Below, piece after piece: positions 1 through 5,584 of a stretch of 5,584 nt of DNA. Each line of letters starts with the position of its first letter. Within the stretch, counting starts at the first letter, position 1. The notes beneath the pieces were generated by a model that had not been told where the DNA came from, ran no database searches, and worked only from the letters and a program-made list of their open reading frames with translations. The DNA is from Aestuariivirga sp. (GTDB taxonomy: Bacteria; Pseudomonadota; Alphaproteobacteria; Rhizobiales; Aestuariivirgaceae), in contig JADCDC010000330.1 of assembly GCA_020252385.1 (NCBI GenBank), forward strand, positions 1 through 5,584, given 5' to 3'. The translations under genes were made by a program, and so were the position numbers.

Positions 1-1173
1 CTGCAGATCGCCATCGAGAACCCGCAGACCGCCGTGACCTTCCTTGACCTGTCCTGCTCCGGCGCCTCCATCATGGAGGGCATCTTGGGCCCCCAGACCT
101 ATGTGGACCGTGTGGCCAGCAATGACCGGAACGATGTCGCCACCGTCCGCACGGTGAGCGGCGGCGAACGCGATTCCCAGCTCTACCGCCTGCTTCTGGA
201 ACTCTGCCGGGAGCGCCCGGAGATGCGGCGCGGCCTGCCCCACTGCCCCGGCAACGCCTTCCGCCGCCCGCTCGACTTCCTGTTCCTGTCGGTCGGCGGC
301 AACGACATCGGCTTTTCCAACATCGTGGCCTGGGCATCGCTGCGCGACACGGCCTCCGCCAGCATTGCCGACTTCTTCGGCGCCACGGTGAGTGCCGAGG
401 AATTCGGCAGGCGCATGCGTGACATCCTGCCCGATTCCTACGCCCGCCTCGCCGCCGCCCTTGAGGCGACGGTGCCCGTCACCTCCGCCGCCGACGGCGT
501 GTTCGATCCCTCGCGCATCGTGCTGACCGCCTATCCCGATCTCGTCACCAACGAGGTGGGCGAGATCTGCGAAGCGGCCCCGCGCGAGGGCGATGGCGAA
601 GACCGCTACGCCGCCAACCAGTCACTGGACATGTTCTCCTCGTGGCTCACCGCGCGGCCGGAACGCCTCGCGGCGGTGCGCGAGCAGTTCGCGCTCCTCC
701 ACCGGCAGATGCGCAATCTCGCCGGCGACCACGGCTGGACCTTCGCCGGCCGGGTCTATGCCGACCGCATGTTCGAGGGCCACGGCTTCTGTGCGCGCAA
801 CGTCAGGCGAAGCGAGGACCCGGCCGAGCAGCTCATGATGCCCTGCTTCGGTTCCGCCGAGCGCGACACCCAGACCTGTCAGTCGCAGTTCACATCGGCG
901 GAGGCCAGCTGGCGGCCCTACAATCCGGCGACCCAGAATTACCCCTATGCGCTCCGCCAGCGCTGGGTGCGCACCTTCAACGACGCCTACATGGTGATCA
1001 ACCAGAAGGTGACCGACCGCGCCGGCCGGATCAATGAAAAGGCATCTGCGGCGGTGTTTTCCGAGACCACCGGTGCACTTCACCCGTCAGCCGAGGGCCA
1101 TGCGGCCATGGCGGACAGCCTCATGCTCACGCTCCGCCCGGTGCTTTACGAGATGCTCTACGGCGAGCGCTGA
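1..1173 (+). CDS. SGNH/GDSL-type hydrolase family protein, 5'-truncated
   Basis: An open frame runs from the first base of the window to TGA at 1171–1173, giving 390 visible codons; the true start lies upstream. I place it in the SGNH hydrolase superfamily (esterases, lipases, deacylases). FLDLSCSGAS near codons 14–23 resembles the Gly-containing block II. LSVGGNDIGF near codons 96–105 is a classic block III (GxND) that supplies the oxyanion-hole Asn. LHPSAEGH near codons 360–367 resembles block V with the catalytic His. Block I with the nucleophilic Ser would lie before the window and cannot be checked. The residue three before the His is Gly where family members usually have Asp (DxxH), so the acid may be supplied differently. 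Several Cys residues are spread along the chain, compatible with an exported disulfide-bonded protein, but no signal peptide is in view. The substrate is unknown. It converges on the lipid operon and is not part of it. Confidence 0.8.
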   Translation: MQIAIENPQTAVTFLDLSCSGASIMEGILGPQTYVDRVASNDRNDVATVRTVSGGERDSQLYRLLLELCRERPEMRRGLPHCPGNAFRRPLDFLFLSVGGNDIGFSNIVAWASLRDTASASIADFFGATVSAEEFGRRMRDILPDSYARLAAALEATVPVTSAADGVFDPSRIVLTAYPDLVTNEVGEICEAAPREGDGEDRYAANQSLDMFSSWLTARPERLAAVREQFALLHRQMRNLAGDHGWTFAGRVYADRMFEGHGFCARNVRRSEDPAEQLMMPCFGSAERDTQTCQSQFTSAEASWRPYNPATQNYPYALRQRWVRTFNDAYMVINQKVTDRAGRINEKASAAVFSETTGALHPSAEGHAAMADSLMLTLRPVLYEMLYGER

Positions 1174-1632
1174 TCAGGCCTTGCGGAACAGGATGAGCAC
1201 CTGTCCCACCCGGATACCCCACTTGCTGACGGTCGAGCGGTTGAGGACCGCGCCTTCGCCCGCGTCGTAGAAGACGTCCTCAAAACGCATGCCGATCAAG
1301 CGGTTACCTACCTTCAGCCGCAGCTCGGAGTCGAGGTAGGCCCGGCCCTGTTCGAAGCGCCCGCGGGCCTCCGACACGGCATCCTCGCAGGTTCCGGTAA
1401 AGCTCTGCCCGTCGCCGCGGGTCAGCGTCCAGGTCCGCTCCTGGCGCTCGCCATTGTCGAACAGGAAATGCTCCTCGAGGATCAGCGTACTGCCTTCGGC
1501 GCGGCCCATCATGTCGACGGTGAAGCGCCGCTTCAGCTGTCCGCCACGCCCCTCGAACACGCCGGACGCGAGAGTCCGGCCCTCGAAGTAGGACAGCAGG
1601 TCGAAATGTGCGGCGTCGTTGCGCTTGAGCAT
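1174..1632 (-). CDS. DUF3833 family protein
   Basis: This 152-residue protein is last in the minus-strand operon. The segment FDLLSYFEGRTLASGVFEGR at residues 10–29, followed by KRRFTVDM and then alternating strand-like segments rich in E, R and aromatic residues, fits my memory of the DUF3833 family. Those proteins are often encoded beside cyclopropane-synthase-like, DUF1365 and flavoprotein genes. The biochemical function is unknown; a lipid-binding or accessory role in acyl-chain modification is inference from context. Some relatives are lipoproteins, but here there is no signal sequence or lipobox, so a cytoplasmic location is likely. ATG at 1632 is chosen because conserved-looking sequence starts right after it; the frame stays open upstream, but that part only shadows the methyltransferase gene. 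The gene begins 31 bp after the methyltransferase stop, and a perfect GC hairpin touches its ATG. Its stop is directly next to the stop of the convergent hydrolase gene. Confidence 0.8.
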   Translation of the reverse strand: MLKRNDAAHFDLLSYFEGRTLASGVFEGRGGQLKRRFTVDMMGRAEGSTLILEEHFLFDNGERQERTWTLTRGDGQSFTGTCEDAVSEARGRFEQGRAYLDSELRLKVGNRLIGMRFEDVFYDAGEGAVLNRSTVSKWGIRVGQVLILFRKA

Positions 1633-1649
1633 GCCCCCACTACGGGGGC
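1633..1649 (-). promoter_or_regulatory. GC-only hairpin abutting the DUF3833 start codon
   Basis: GCCCCC and GGGGGC form a perfect 6-bp stem around a 5-nt loop. The 3' arm ends at the base just before the ATG at 1632. In the operon mRNA this would bury the only purine-rich stretch able to act as a Shine-Dalgarno sequence. No U-run follows, so it is not an intrinsic terminator. A role in lowering or tuning translation of the last gene, or in protecting an mRNA end, is inference. Confidence 0.45.
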
Positions 1650-1663
1650 TTGGCCGAAGCCGA

Positions 1664-2860
1664 TCACTTGGCGCGGACGAAGCGGTATACGCCCACGTCG
1701 ATCGACGCCTCGCTGAAGCCTGCCTCGCAGTAGCTGAGATAGTAGTGCCAGCGGCGGCGGAAGTGTTCGTCGAAGCCGAGACGGGCGACCGCGCTCCACG
1801 ACGCCTCGAACTTGTCCCGCCACATGGCGAGGGTGCGCGCATAGTCCTCGCCGAAGGTGGAAATGGTCTCGAAGGTCAATCCCGCGGCCGCGGCCTGGGC
1901 GGCAAGGATCGACTTGGTGGGCAGCATCCCGCCCGGGAAGATGTAGCGCTGGATAAAGTCGGCCTTGGCGCGGTAGCCGGGATAGAGCCGCTCGCTGATG
2001 GTGATCGCCTGCACCGCGGCGGCACCCCCGGGCTTCAGCCTGTCACGCAGCACGCGGAAATAGGTCGGCCAATTCGCTTCGCCCACGGCTTCGATCATCT
2101 CGATCGAGGCGATGGCATCGAAGCGCTCGGGCGTATCGCGGTAGTCCTGGAAGCGGATCTCCGCCCGCCCGCCCAGCCGCCGGCGCGCAAATTCGAGCTG
2201 CTCGCGCGAGATGGTGAGGCCCGTCACGCGGTGGCCACGGTCCGACGCCACCTCCGCAAAGCCGCCCCAGCCGCAGCCGATCTCGAGAATGTCGGAACTG
2301 CCCCGGAGACCGAGGGCTTCCAGCACAAGTTCGTACTTCGCGATCTGGCCGGCCTCGAGCGTCGGCGCCCCGGTGCCGAAATAGGCCGAGGAATAGCTCA
2401 TCGTCGGGTCGAGCCACAGAGCGTAGAAATCGTTCCCAAGGTCATAGTGTGCGCTGATGTTGCGCCGCGCGCCCGCCTTGGTGTTGGCGCGCATCATGTG
2501 GAACAGCCGGTCGCCGATGCTCTTGTAGAAGACGGGCTTCGCCGCCTTGTTCAGGGGCTCGCGGTTCTGCAGGTAGAAGCGCAGCACCGCCGTGATGTCG
2601 CTGCTCTCGATGTCGCCCGCCATGAAGCTTTCGGCAAAGCCGATGGCGCCGCGGCGGACGGCGTTCCAGACCGGGCGGAAATTCTTGAGCTGCAGGTCGC
2701 AGTGCGCACCCGGTCTCGCATAGCCGATCCGGTGCATCTTGCCGGACGGAAGCGTCAGCGTGATCCCGCCCACGACGTCGCGCGGCATGAGCTTGCGCCC
2801 GATGCCGGCAATGACCTGACCCAGTATGCCTTCCCTGGCTTGAAGCGTTTCGGATGTCAT
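1664..2860 (-). CDS. CFA-synthase-family SAM-dependent methyltransferase (possibly UfaM-like)
   Basis: This 398-residue protein belongs to the cyclopropane-fatty-acyl-phospholipid synthase family, close to the length of E. coli Cfa (382). These enzymes methylate double bonds of acyl chains in membrane phospholipids using S-adenosylmethionine. Visible signatures are HYDLGNDFYALWLDPTMSYSSAYF at 138–161, given here only to locate the motif; the SAM-binding loop ILEIGCGWGG at 191–200; SIEMIEAVG at 252–260; FIQRYIFPGGMLP at 302–314; and FGEDYARTLAMW at 336–347. Against E. coli Cfa from memory, Glu257, Ile286 and Tyr340 match active-site residues, but Ser158 replaces the Cys and Gln284 replaces the His that hold bicarbonate. 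A methyltransferase making methylated unsaturated or furan-precursor chains, like R. sphaeroides UfaM, is therefore plausible; plain cyclopropanation is the alternative. Its ATG overlaps the DUF1365 stop (ATGA) and lacks a clear Shine-Dalgarno sequence, implying translational coupling. Confidence 0.93.
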   Translation of the reverse strand: MTSETLQAREGILGQVIAGIGRKLMPRDVVGGITLTLPSGKMHRIGYARPGAHCDLQLKNFRPVWNAVRRGAIGFAESFMAGDIESSDITAVLRFYLQNREPLNKAAKPVFYKSIGDRLFHMMRANTKAGARRNISAHYDLGNDFYALWLDPTMSYSSAYFGTGAPTLEAGQIAKYELVLEALGLRGSSDILEIGCGWGGFAEVASDRGHRVTGLTISREQLEFARRRLGGRAEIRFQDYRDTPERFDAIASIEMIEAVGEANWPTYFRVLRDRLKPGGAAAVQAITISERLYPGYRAKADFIQRYIFPGGMLPTKSILAAQAAAAGLTFETISTFGEDYARTLAMWRDKFEASWSAVARLGFDEHFRRRWHYYLSYCEAGFSEASIDVGVYRFVRAK

Positions 2861-3630
2861 GGCTGGGTCGTTACCTCGGGCAGGATATCAACGGTGTGGT
2901 TCGGCGCCTCCGGACGCCGCTTGAGCCTCAGACCTTTCCACCAAAGCCTGAGGGCCTGCAAGTGGATCGCGCCGATTACCTTCAGCGTGAGGAACGGCAT
3001 GCCCAGGAAGGAGCGCAGCAGCGCCCTGTCCGACAGCTCCACCCGCGTGCCGCTCACATAGGCGTTGAGCACCGGCTGGCCGGCCACGGAGAGGGCCACG
3101 CCCAGCGCCATCTTCTCCGCCGGCGCGGTGAAATGGAAGGTATAGTGGCCCTCCACCGCATTGAACGGGGAGACGAAGAAGTGCTTCGGCGCCTTCTGCG
3201 CGAACTCAGCGCCGACCGGCACCACATAGGAGTGCCGCCCGCCGAAGGTGTTGTTCACCTCATACACCATCAGCCGCAGGCGCTCCTCGCCGTCGAAACC
3301 GTAATAGACGGTGAGCGGGTTGAACACGTAGCCGAGGACGCTCGGATAGCAGAACATGAAGACGCGCTTCACCTCGCCGCCGCCATCGGCCCCGCGCACC
3401 AGCCTCCAGGCATGCTCGGATATGGGCGTTCCGTCTCCCGGACCGTGGTTGCGGTCCATGATGGAGAACAGGTTGAAGCGGTTGTAGCTGAACAGTCTGA
3501 GGCCGGCACCCGTCTCGGCGAGACGGTCGACGTCAGCGAACAGGTTGAACACCCGGTAGCGCAATTCGTGGCGCACCGGTGTGAGCCGCCGGTGCACGAC
3601 CTCGCCGCGGTATAGGCAGGTCTCCAGCAT
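2857..3630 (-). CDS. DUF1365 family protein
   Basis: This 257-residue protein matches the DUF1365 (COG3496) family in full length. Recognisable segments are RYRVFNLFADVDRL at 24–37, LFSYNRFNLFSIMDRNHG at 46–63, FCYPSVLGYVFNPLTVYYGF at 93–112, VYEVNNTFGGRHSYV at 122–136 and KHFFVSPFNAVEGHYTFHF at 149–167. The C-terminal part from about 205 is amphipathic or mildly hydrophobic (LGMPFLTLKVIGAIHLQALRLWW) and may associate with the membrane. The biochemical function is not established to my knowledge. Homologues are routinely encoded next to an FAD amine-oxidase-like protein and CFA-like enzymes, and belong to singlet-oxygen-induced sets in R. sphaeroides, so a step in acyl-chain modification is likely by context. 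The start ATG lies 1 bp after the flavoprotein stop, and a GGAG at 3635–3638 sits 4 nt upstream inside the flavoprotein gene. The stop overlaps the next start by 4 bp. Confidence 0.92.
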   Translation of the reverse strand: MLETCLYRGEVVHRRLTPVRHELRYRVFNLFADVDRLAETGAGLRLFSYNRFNLFSIMDRNHGPGDGTPISEHAWRLVRGADGGGEVKRVFMFCYPSVLGYVFNPLTVYYGFDGEERLRLMVYEVNNTFGGRHSYVVPVGAEFAQKAPKHFFVSPFNAVEGHYTFHFTAPAEKMALGVALSVAGQPVLNAYVSGTRVELSDRALLRSFLGMPFLTLKVIGAIHLQALRLWWKGLRLKRRPEAPNHTVDILPEVTTQP

Positions 3631-3631
3631 G

Positions 3632-4978
3632 CTACTCCGCAGCTTCCCGGAAGGGGGCTGCCTCGGGGCGCCGGGGCCCCAGATGGATGCGGCCCGATTC
3701 CTCCGCCACGGACCACGGGCGCCTCACGCCGCCAATGGCCTCCGCCGCCGCAAGCCCCGCCTGGATGCCGTCCTCATGGAAGCCCGATCCCCAATAGGCG
3801 CCGCAGAACCAGGTGTGCCGGCCTCCCTGGATCTTCCACAATTCCTTCTGGGCCGCCATGGCGGCTGGGTCGAAGATCGGATGGGCATAGTCGAACGCGC
3901 CCAGCACCTTGTCGAACTCGGGCTCCACCAGCGGGTTGAGGCTGACGAAGAGCGGCGCCTCGACGGCGAGCGGCTGAAGCTTGTTCATCCAATAGGTCAC
4001 GGCACTCGTCGTAGCCGATTTCGGCGGCAGTTCCGAGAGATAGTTCCAACTCGACCAGAGCCTGCGCCGCTTTGGCATCAGCCGCTCGTCGCGGTGCAGG
4101 ATGGCGCGGTTCTGCGAATAGCGGAAGCAGGAGAGAAGCCGCCGCTCTTCCGCCGTTGCATCGCTCAGCATGGCCAGCGCCTGGTCGGCATGGGCGGCGA
4201 TCACCACGTCGTCGTAGCTCTGCTCCTCGCCGTTCACGGCGCGGATGATGACGCCCGCGGGCGTCCTCCTGATGGACGCGACCGGCGTCCGGAGCCTGGT
4301 TTCGAACAGGCCGCTCCGCATGAGGCGCGCGACATATTCCCGGGATCCGCCCTTGACGGTGCGCCACAGCGGCCGGTTGGTGATCTTCAGGAGCCCGTGA
4401 TTGTTGAAGAATTTGAGGAAGGCCTTGGCCGGATAGTCGCGCATGTCACCGGGTGCGGCCGACCAGATGGCGCCGGCCATTGGCAGGAGGTGACGTTCGA
4501 GGAAGAAGTCGGAATAGCCTTCGGCCTTCAGGAACTCGGCAATGGTCACGTCCTCGCCCAGCGAGGGAAGCTTGGAGAGGGTCGTCTTGAAGAAGCGGGG
4601 GATGTCGCGGATCAGCCGCCAGTGGCCGGGGCTCAGCAGGTTGCTGGCCTGGCCGATGACCTGGGACAGGCCCGAGCCCGCATATTCATAGGCGCCATTC
4701 CCCATCGACACGGAGAAGCCCATGTTCGAGGGCGCCGTCGGCACGTCGAGGTGACGGAACAGGGCCGTGAGATTGGGGTAGGCTGGCGGATTGTAGACAA
4801 TGAACCCGGTGTCCACCGCCACTTCCACCCCGTCGACCTCGCAATCGATGGTGTTGGAGTGGCCCCCGGGGCGCCGGTCGGCTTCGATCAGCGTCACCCG
4901 ATGTTTCTGCGATAGAAGCCAGGCGGCTGACATGCCGGAGATGCCCGATCCGACGACGGCAATATGGCGTATTTTCAC
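3632..4978 (-). CDS. FAD-dependent amine-oxidase-like protein (COG2907 type)
   Basis: First gene of the operon, 448 residues. The N-terminus IAVVGSGISGMSAAWLL (6–22) is a Rossmann dinucleotide-binding motif (GxGxxG), with Glu32 at the end of the second strand expected to hold the FAD ribose. RRPGGHSNT at 35–43 is the second FAD-contact motif of amine-oxidase/phytoene-desaturase-like flavoproteins, and FCGAYWGSGFHEDGIQAGLAAAEAI at 391–415 is the C-terminal FAD motif. No signal peptide or clear transmembrane helix is seen, so the protein is probably cytoplasmic or peripheral to the membrane. The reaction is not known from sequence; with DUF1365 and a CFA-family enzyme as partners, oxidation or desaturation of a modified acyl chain is a reasonable inference. 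The start is GTG: a GGGGA at 4989–4993 lies 10 nt upstream, and the FAD motif begins only a few residues later, which excludes any later start. An ECF-type promoter lies about 30–55 bp upstream. Confidence 0.93.
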   Translation of the reverse strand: MKIRHIAVVGSGISGMSAAWLLSQKHRVTLIEADRRPGGHSNTIDCEVDGVEVAVDTGFIVYNPPAYPNLTALFRHLDVPTAPSNMGFSVSMGNGAYEYAGSGLSQVIGQASNLLSPGHWRLIRDIPRFFKTTLSKLPSLGEDVTIAEFLKAEGYSDFFLERHLLPMAGAIWSAAPGDMRDYPAKAFLKFFNNHGLLKITNRPLWRTVKGGSREYVARLMRSGLFETRLRTPVASIRRTPAGVIIRAVNGEEQSYDDVVIAAHADQALAMLSDATAEERRLLSCFRYSQNRAILHRDERLMPKRRRLWSSWNYLSELPPKSATTSAVTYWMNKLQPLAVEAPLFVSLNPLVEPEFDKVLGAFDYAHPIFDPAAMAAQKELWKIQGGRHTWFCGAYWGSGFHEDGIQAGLAAAEAIGGVRRPWSVAEESGRIHLGPRRPEAAPFREAAE

Positions 4979-4988
4979 GAAGCGTTTG

Positions 4989-4993
4989 TCCCC
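4989..4993 (-). promoter_or_regulatory. Ribosome binding site for the flavoprotein GTG start
   Basis: GGGGA on the minus strand ends 10 nt before the GTG codon at 4978. It supports the GTG start; no other in-frame start fits between the predicted promoter and the FAD motif. The leader between the likely transcription start (near 4998) and GTG is only about 20 nt. Confidence 0.6.
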
Positions 4994-5004
4994 AGGTCGA
5001 AATC

Positions 5005-5032
5005 GTTACGCCCTGTGAACGGCGCCGGATCA
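5005..5032 (-). promoter_or_regulatory. Predicted ECF11/RpoE-type promoter of the lipid operon
   Basis: On the minus strand TGATCC (5032–5027) is followed by exactly 18 nt and then TAAC (5008–5005), preceded by CG. This is the pattern I recall for alphaproteobacterial RpoE (ECF11) promoters. Transcription would start about 7 nt further on, near 4998, giving a leader of about 20 nt to the GTG. The match shares spacer length and core with the oppositely oriented promoter of the sigma gene. Confidence 0.8.
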
Positions 5033-5041
5033 GGTGATCCG
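5026..5041. repeat. Inverted repeat formed by two back-to-back -35 elements
   Basis: CGGATCA (5026–5032) and TGATCCG (5034/5035–5041) are reverse complements separated by the two bases GG at 5033–5034. Each arm contains one full TGATCC -35 element facing outward. The palindrome may arise only because the two promoters are divergent, or it could also bind a dimeric regulator. With 2 bp between -35 elements, two RNA polymerases are unlikely to bind at once. Confidence 0.8.
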
Positions 5042-5062
5042 TCTGACAGAGGCGAGCGTAAA
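5035..5062 (+). promoter_or_regulatory. Predicted ECF11/RpoE-type promoter of the sigma factor gene (autoregulation)
   Basis: TGATCC at 5035–5040, an 18-nt spacer, then TAAA at 5059–5062 preceded by CG. Transcription would begin near 5069–5071, leaving a leader of about 20 nt to the ATG at 5089. Because the downstream gene is itself an ECF sigma factor of the matching type, positive autoregulation is the natural reading. Confidence 0.8.
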
Positions 5063-5074
5063 CCTGCCAGAACA

Positions 5075-5079
5075 GGGGA
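5075..5079 (+). promoter_or_regulatory. Ribosome binding site deciding the sigma factor start
   Basis: GGGGA lies 9 nt before the ATG at 5089 and 21 nt before the in-frame ATG at 5101. The spacing favours 5089. The nearby GTG at 5084 is in another frame. Confidence 0.55.
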
Positions 5080-5088
5080 AACAGTGCT

Positions 5089-5584
5089 ATGTATGCCGTC
5101 ATGGACTCGGCAGACAAGCGTAAGAATGAAGACAAGCTGCGGCTCGAAGCCCAGTTTCGCACCTTGATCAAGAAGGTGGCGCAGAATCACGACCGGCAGG
5201 CCTTTGCCCAGCTGTTCGACCATTTTGCGCCCCGTCTCAAGAGCTTCATGATGCGCAAGAATGCCTCTGCCGAATTGGCGGAGGATCTTGTTCAGGAAGC
5301 CATGATCGCGGTGTGGACCAAGGCAGGGCTGTATGAACCATCGAAAGGCTCGGTGACCACCTGGGTGTTCACCATCGCCCGGAACCTGCGCATCGACAGG
5401 ATCAGGCGGGACGTGCACATGCCGACCACCGAGCTCGGCGACTACGACGAACCGTCGGAGGCGCCGGAGGGCGAGGAACTGCTGGGCCGCAAGCAGGAGG
5501 ACGGGCTGGTCGCCAAGGCGCTCCAGTCGATCCCCGAGGAGCAGCGCCAGATCCTGCTGCTCTCCTTCGTCGAAGACATGCCTC
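5089..5584 (+). CDS. rpoE: ECF sigma factor, RpoE/ECF11-like, 3'-truncated
   Basis: An open frame of 165 complete codons runs off the window end with no stop. It is an extracytoplasmic-function sigma-70 family protein. Region 2 spans about residues 38–107: AFAQLFDHFAPRLKSF, then LAEDLVQEAMIAVW (63–76, the core-binding and -10-region helix), then SVTTWVFTIARNLRIDRIRR (88–107, the -10 melting and recognition part). An acidic linker rich in E, D, G and P follows (113–138), and region 4 begins with ALQSIPEEQRQILLLSFVEDMP (144–165); the -35-binding helix-turn-helix lies beyond the window. The sequence resembles RpoE of R. sphaeroides, which is held by the zinc anti-sigma factor ChrR and released by singlet oxygen. 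A chrR-like gene is expected just downstream but is not visible. The symbol is given on family resemblance plus the matching promoters. The divergent lipid operon is its likely target. Confidence 0.9.
   Translation, partial: MYAVMDSADKRKNEDKLRLEAQFRTLIKKVAQNHDRQAFAQLFDHFAPRLKSFMMRKNASAELAEDLVQEAMIAVWTKAGLYEPSKGSVTTWVFTIARNLRIDRIRRDVHMPTTELGDYDEPSEAPEGEELLGRKQEDGLVAKALQSIPEEQRQILLLSFVEDMP

Noticed and set aside
1..6. PstI site CTGCAG at the exact window start, suggesting a cloned fragment end
   Set aside because: CTGCAG also occurs inside the window (in the methyltransferase gene), so this may be chance, and it has no biological meaning here.
2761..2766. TGATCC on the plus strand within the methyltransferase gene
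   Set aside because: The -10 position 18 nt downstream does not read TAA, and no plus-strand gene follows.
1619..3061. Long plus-strand open frame (480 codons) opposite the methyltransferase and DUF1365 genes
   Set aside because: It is an antisense shadow of well-recognised minus-strand genes in GC-rich DNA; its translation is low in complexity with no family signature and it crosses gene borders.
3581..4915. Long plus-strand open frame (444 codons) opposite the flavoprotein gene
   Set aside because: It mirrors the coding frame of the flavoprotein, which has clear FAD motifs on the other strand; no recognisable protein features.
5101..5103. Second in-frame ATG as the sigma factor start
   Set aside because: The GGGGA ribosome binding site is correctly spaced for ATG 5089 and too far from 5101, though use of both cannot be excluded.
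4686..5171. Minus-strand open frame covering the intergenic promoter region
   Set aside because: It overlaps the flavoprotein in another frame, runs through both promoters into the sigma gene, and resembles no family.
5399..5404. Another GGATCA (TGATCC on the minus strand) inside the sigma gene
   Set aside because: No TAA-type -10 element lies 18 nt further on the minus strand, so it looks like coding sequence only.

Overview
The window suggests an alphaproteobacterium. It is strongly GC-rich, the genes are tightly packed, and the sequence pairs an ECF sigma factor of the RpoE/ChrR (ECF11-like) type with a flavoprotein–DUF1365–cyclopropane-synthase-like–DUF3833 gene set. That pairing is best known from alphaproteobacteria such as Rhodobacter sphaeroides and Rhodopseudomonas palustris. 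The genus cannot be resolved from the sequence alone.

Layout. Positions 1–1173 (+) hold the 3' part of an SGNH/GDSL-type hydrolase gene that begins before the window. Its stop abuts, with no spacer, the stop of a convergent minus-strand operon. Read in its own direction (from 4978 down to 1174), that operon encodes a FAD-dependent amine-oxidase-like protein, a DUF1365 protein, a SAM-dependent cyclopropane-fatty-acid-synthase-family methyltransferase and a DUF3833 protein. The junctions are a 1-bp gap, a 4-bp ATGA overlap and a 31-bp gap with a GC-only hairpin touching the last start codon. From 5089 (+) runs an ECF sigma factor gene cut off by the window end after residue 165, within region 4. 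No tRNA, rRNA, CRISPR array or mobile element was seen.

The most striking element is the 110-bp divergent intergenic region (4979–5088). It holds two back-to-back copies of the same promoter pattern, TGATCC–18 nt–TAA, one facing each way. Their -35 elements are 2 bp apart and form an inverted repeat. The pattern matches, as I recall it, the promoter recognised by RpoE/ECF11 sigma factors. The inferred circuit is a sigma factor that activates its own gene and, divergently, a lipid-modification operon.

How the genes may work together (inference). A sigma factor of the kind that responds to singlet oxygen in R. sphaeroides would switch on enzymes that modify unsaturated acyl chains already present in membrane phospholipids. 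The CFA-family protein carries the SAM-binding core but lacks two of the residues I recall as bicarbonate ligands in E. coli CFA synthase (Cys to Ser, His to Gln). This favours a role like UfaM, which makes methylated unsaturated chains on the way to furan fatty acids, over simple cyclopropanation. The flavoprotein and DUF1365 protein are candidates for later desaturation or oxygenation steps; that part is unproven.
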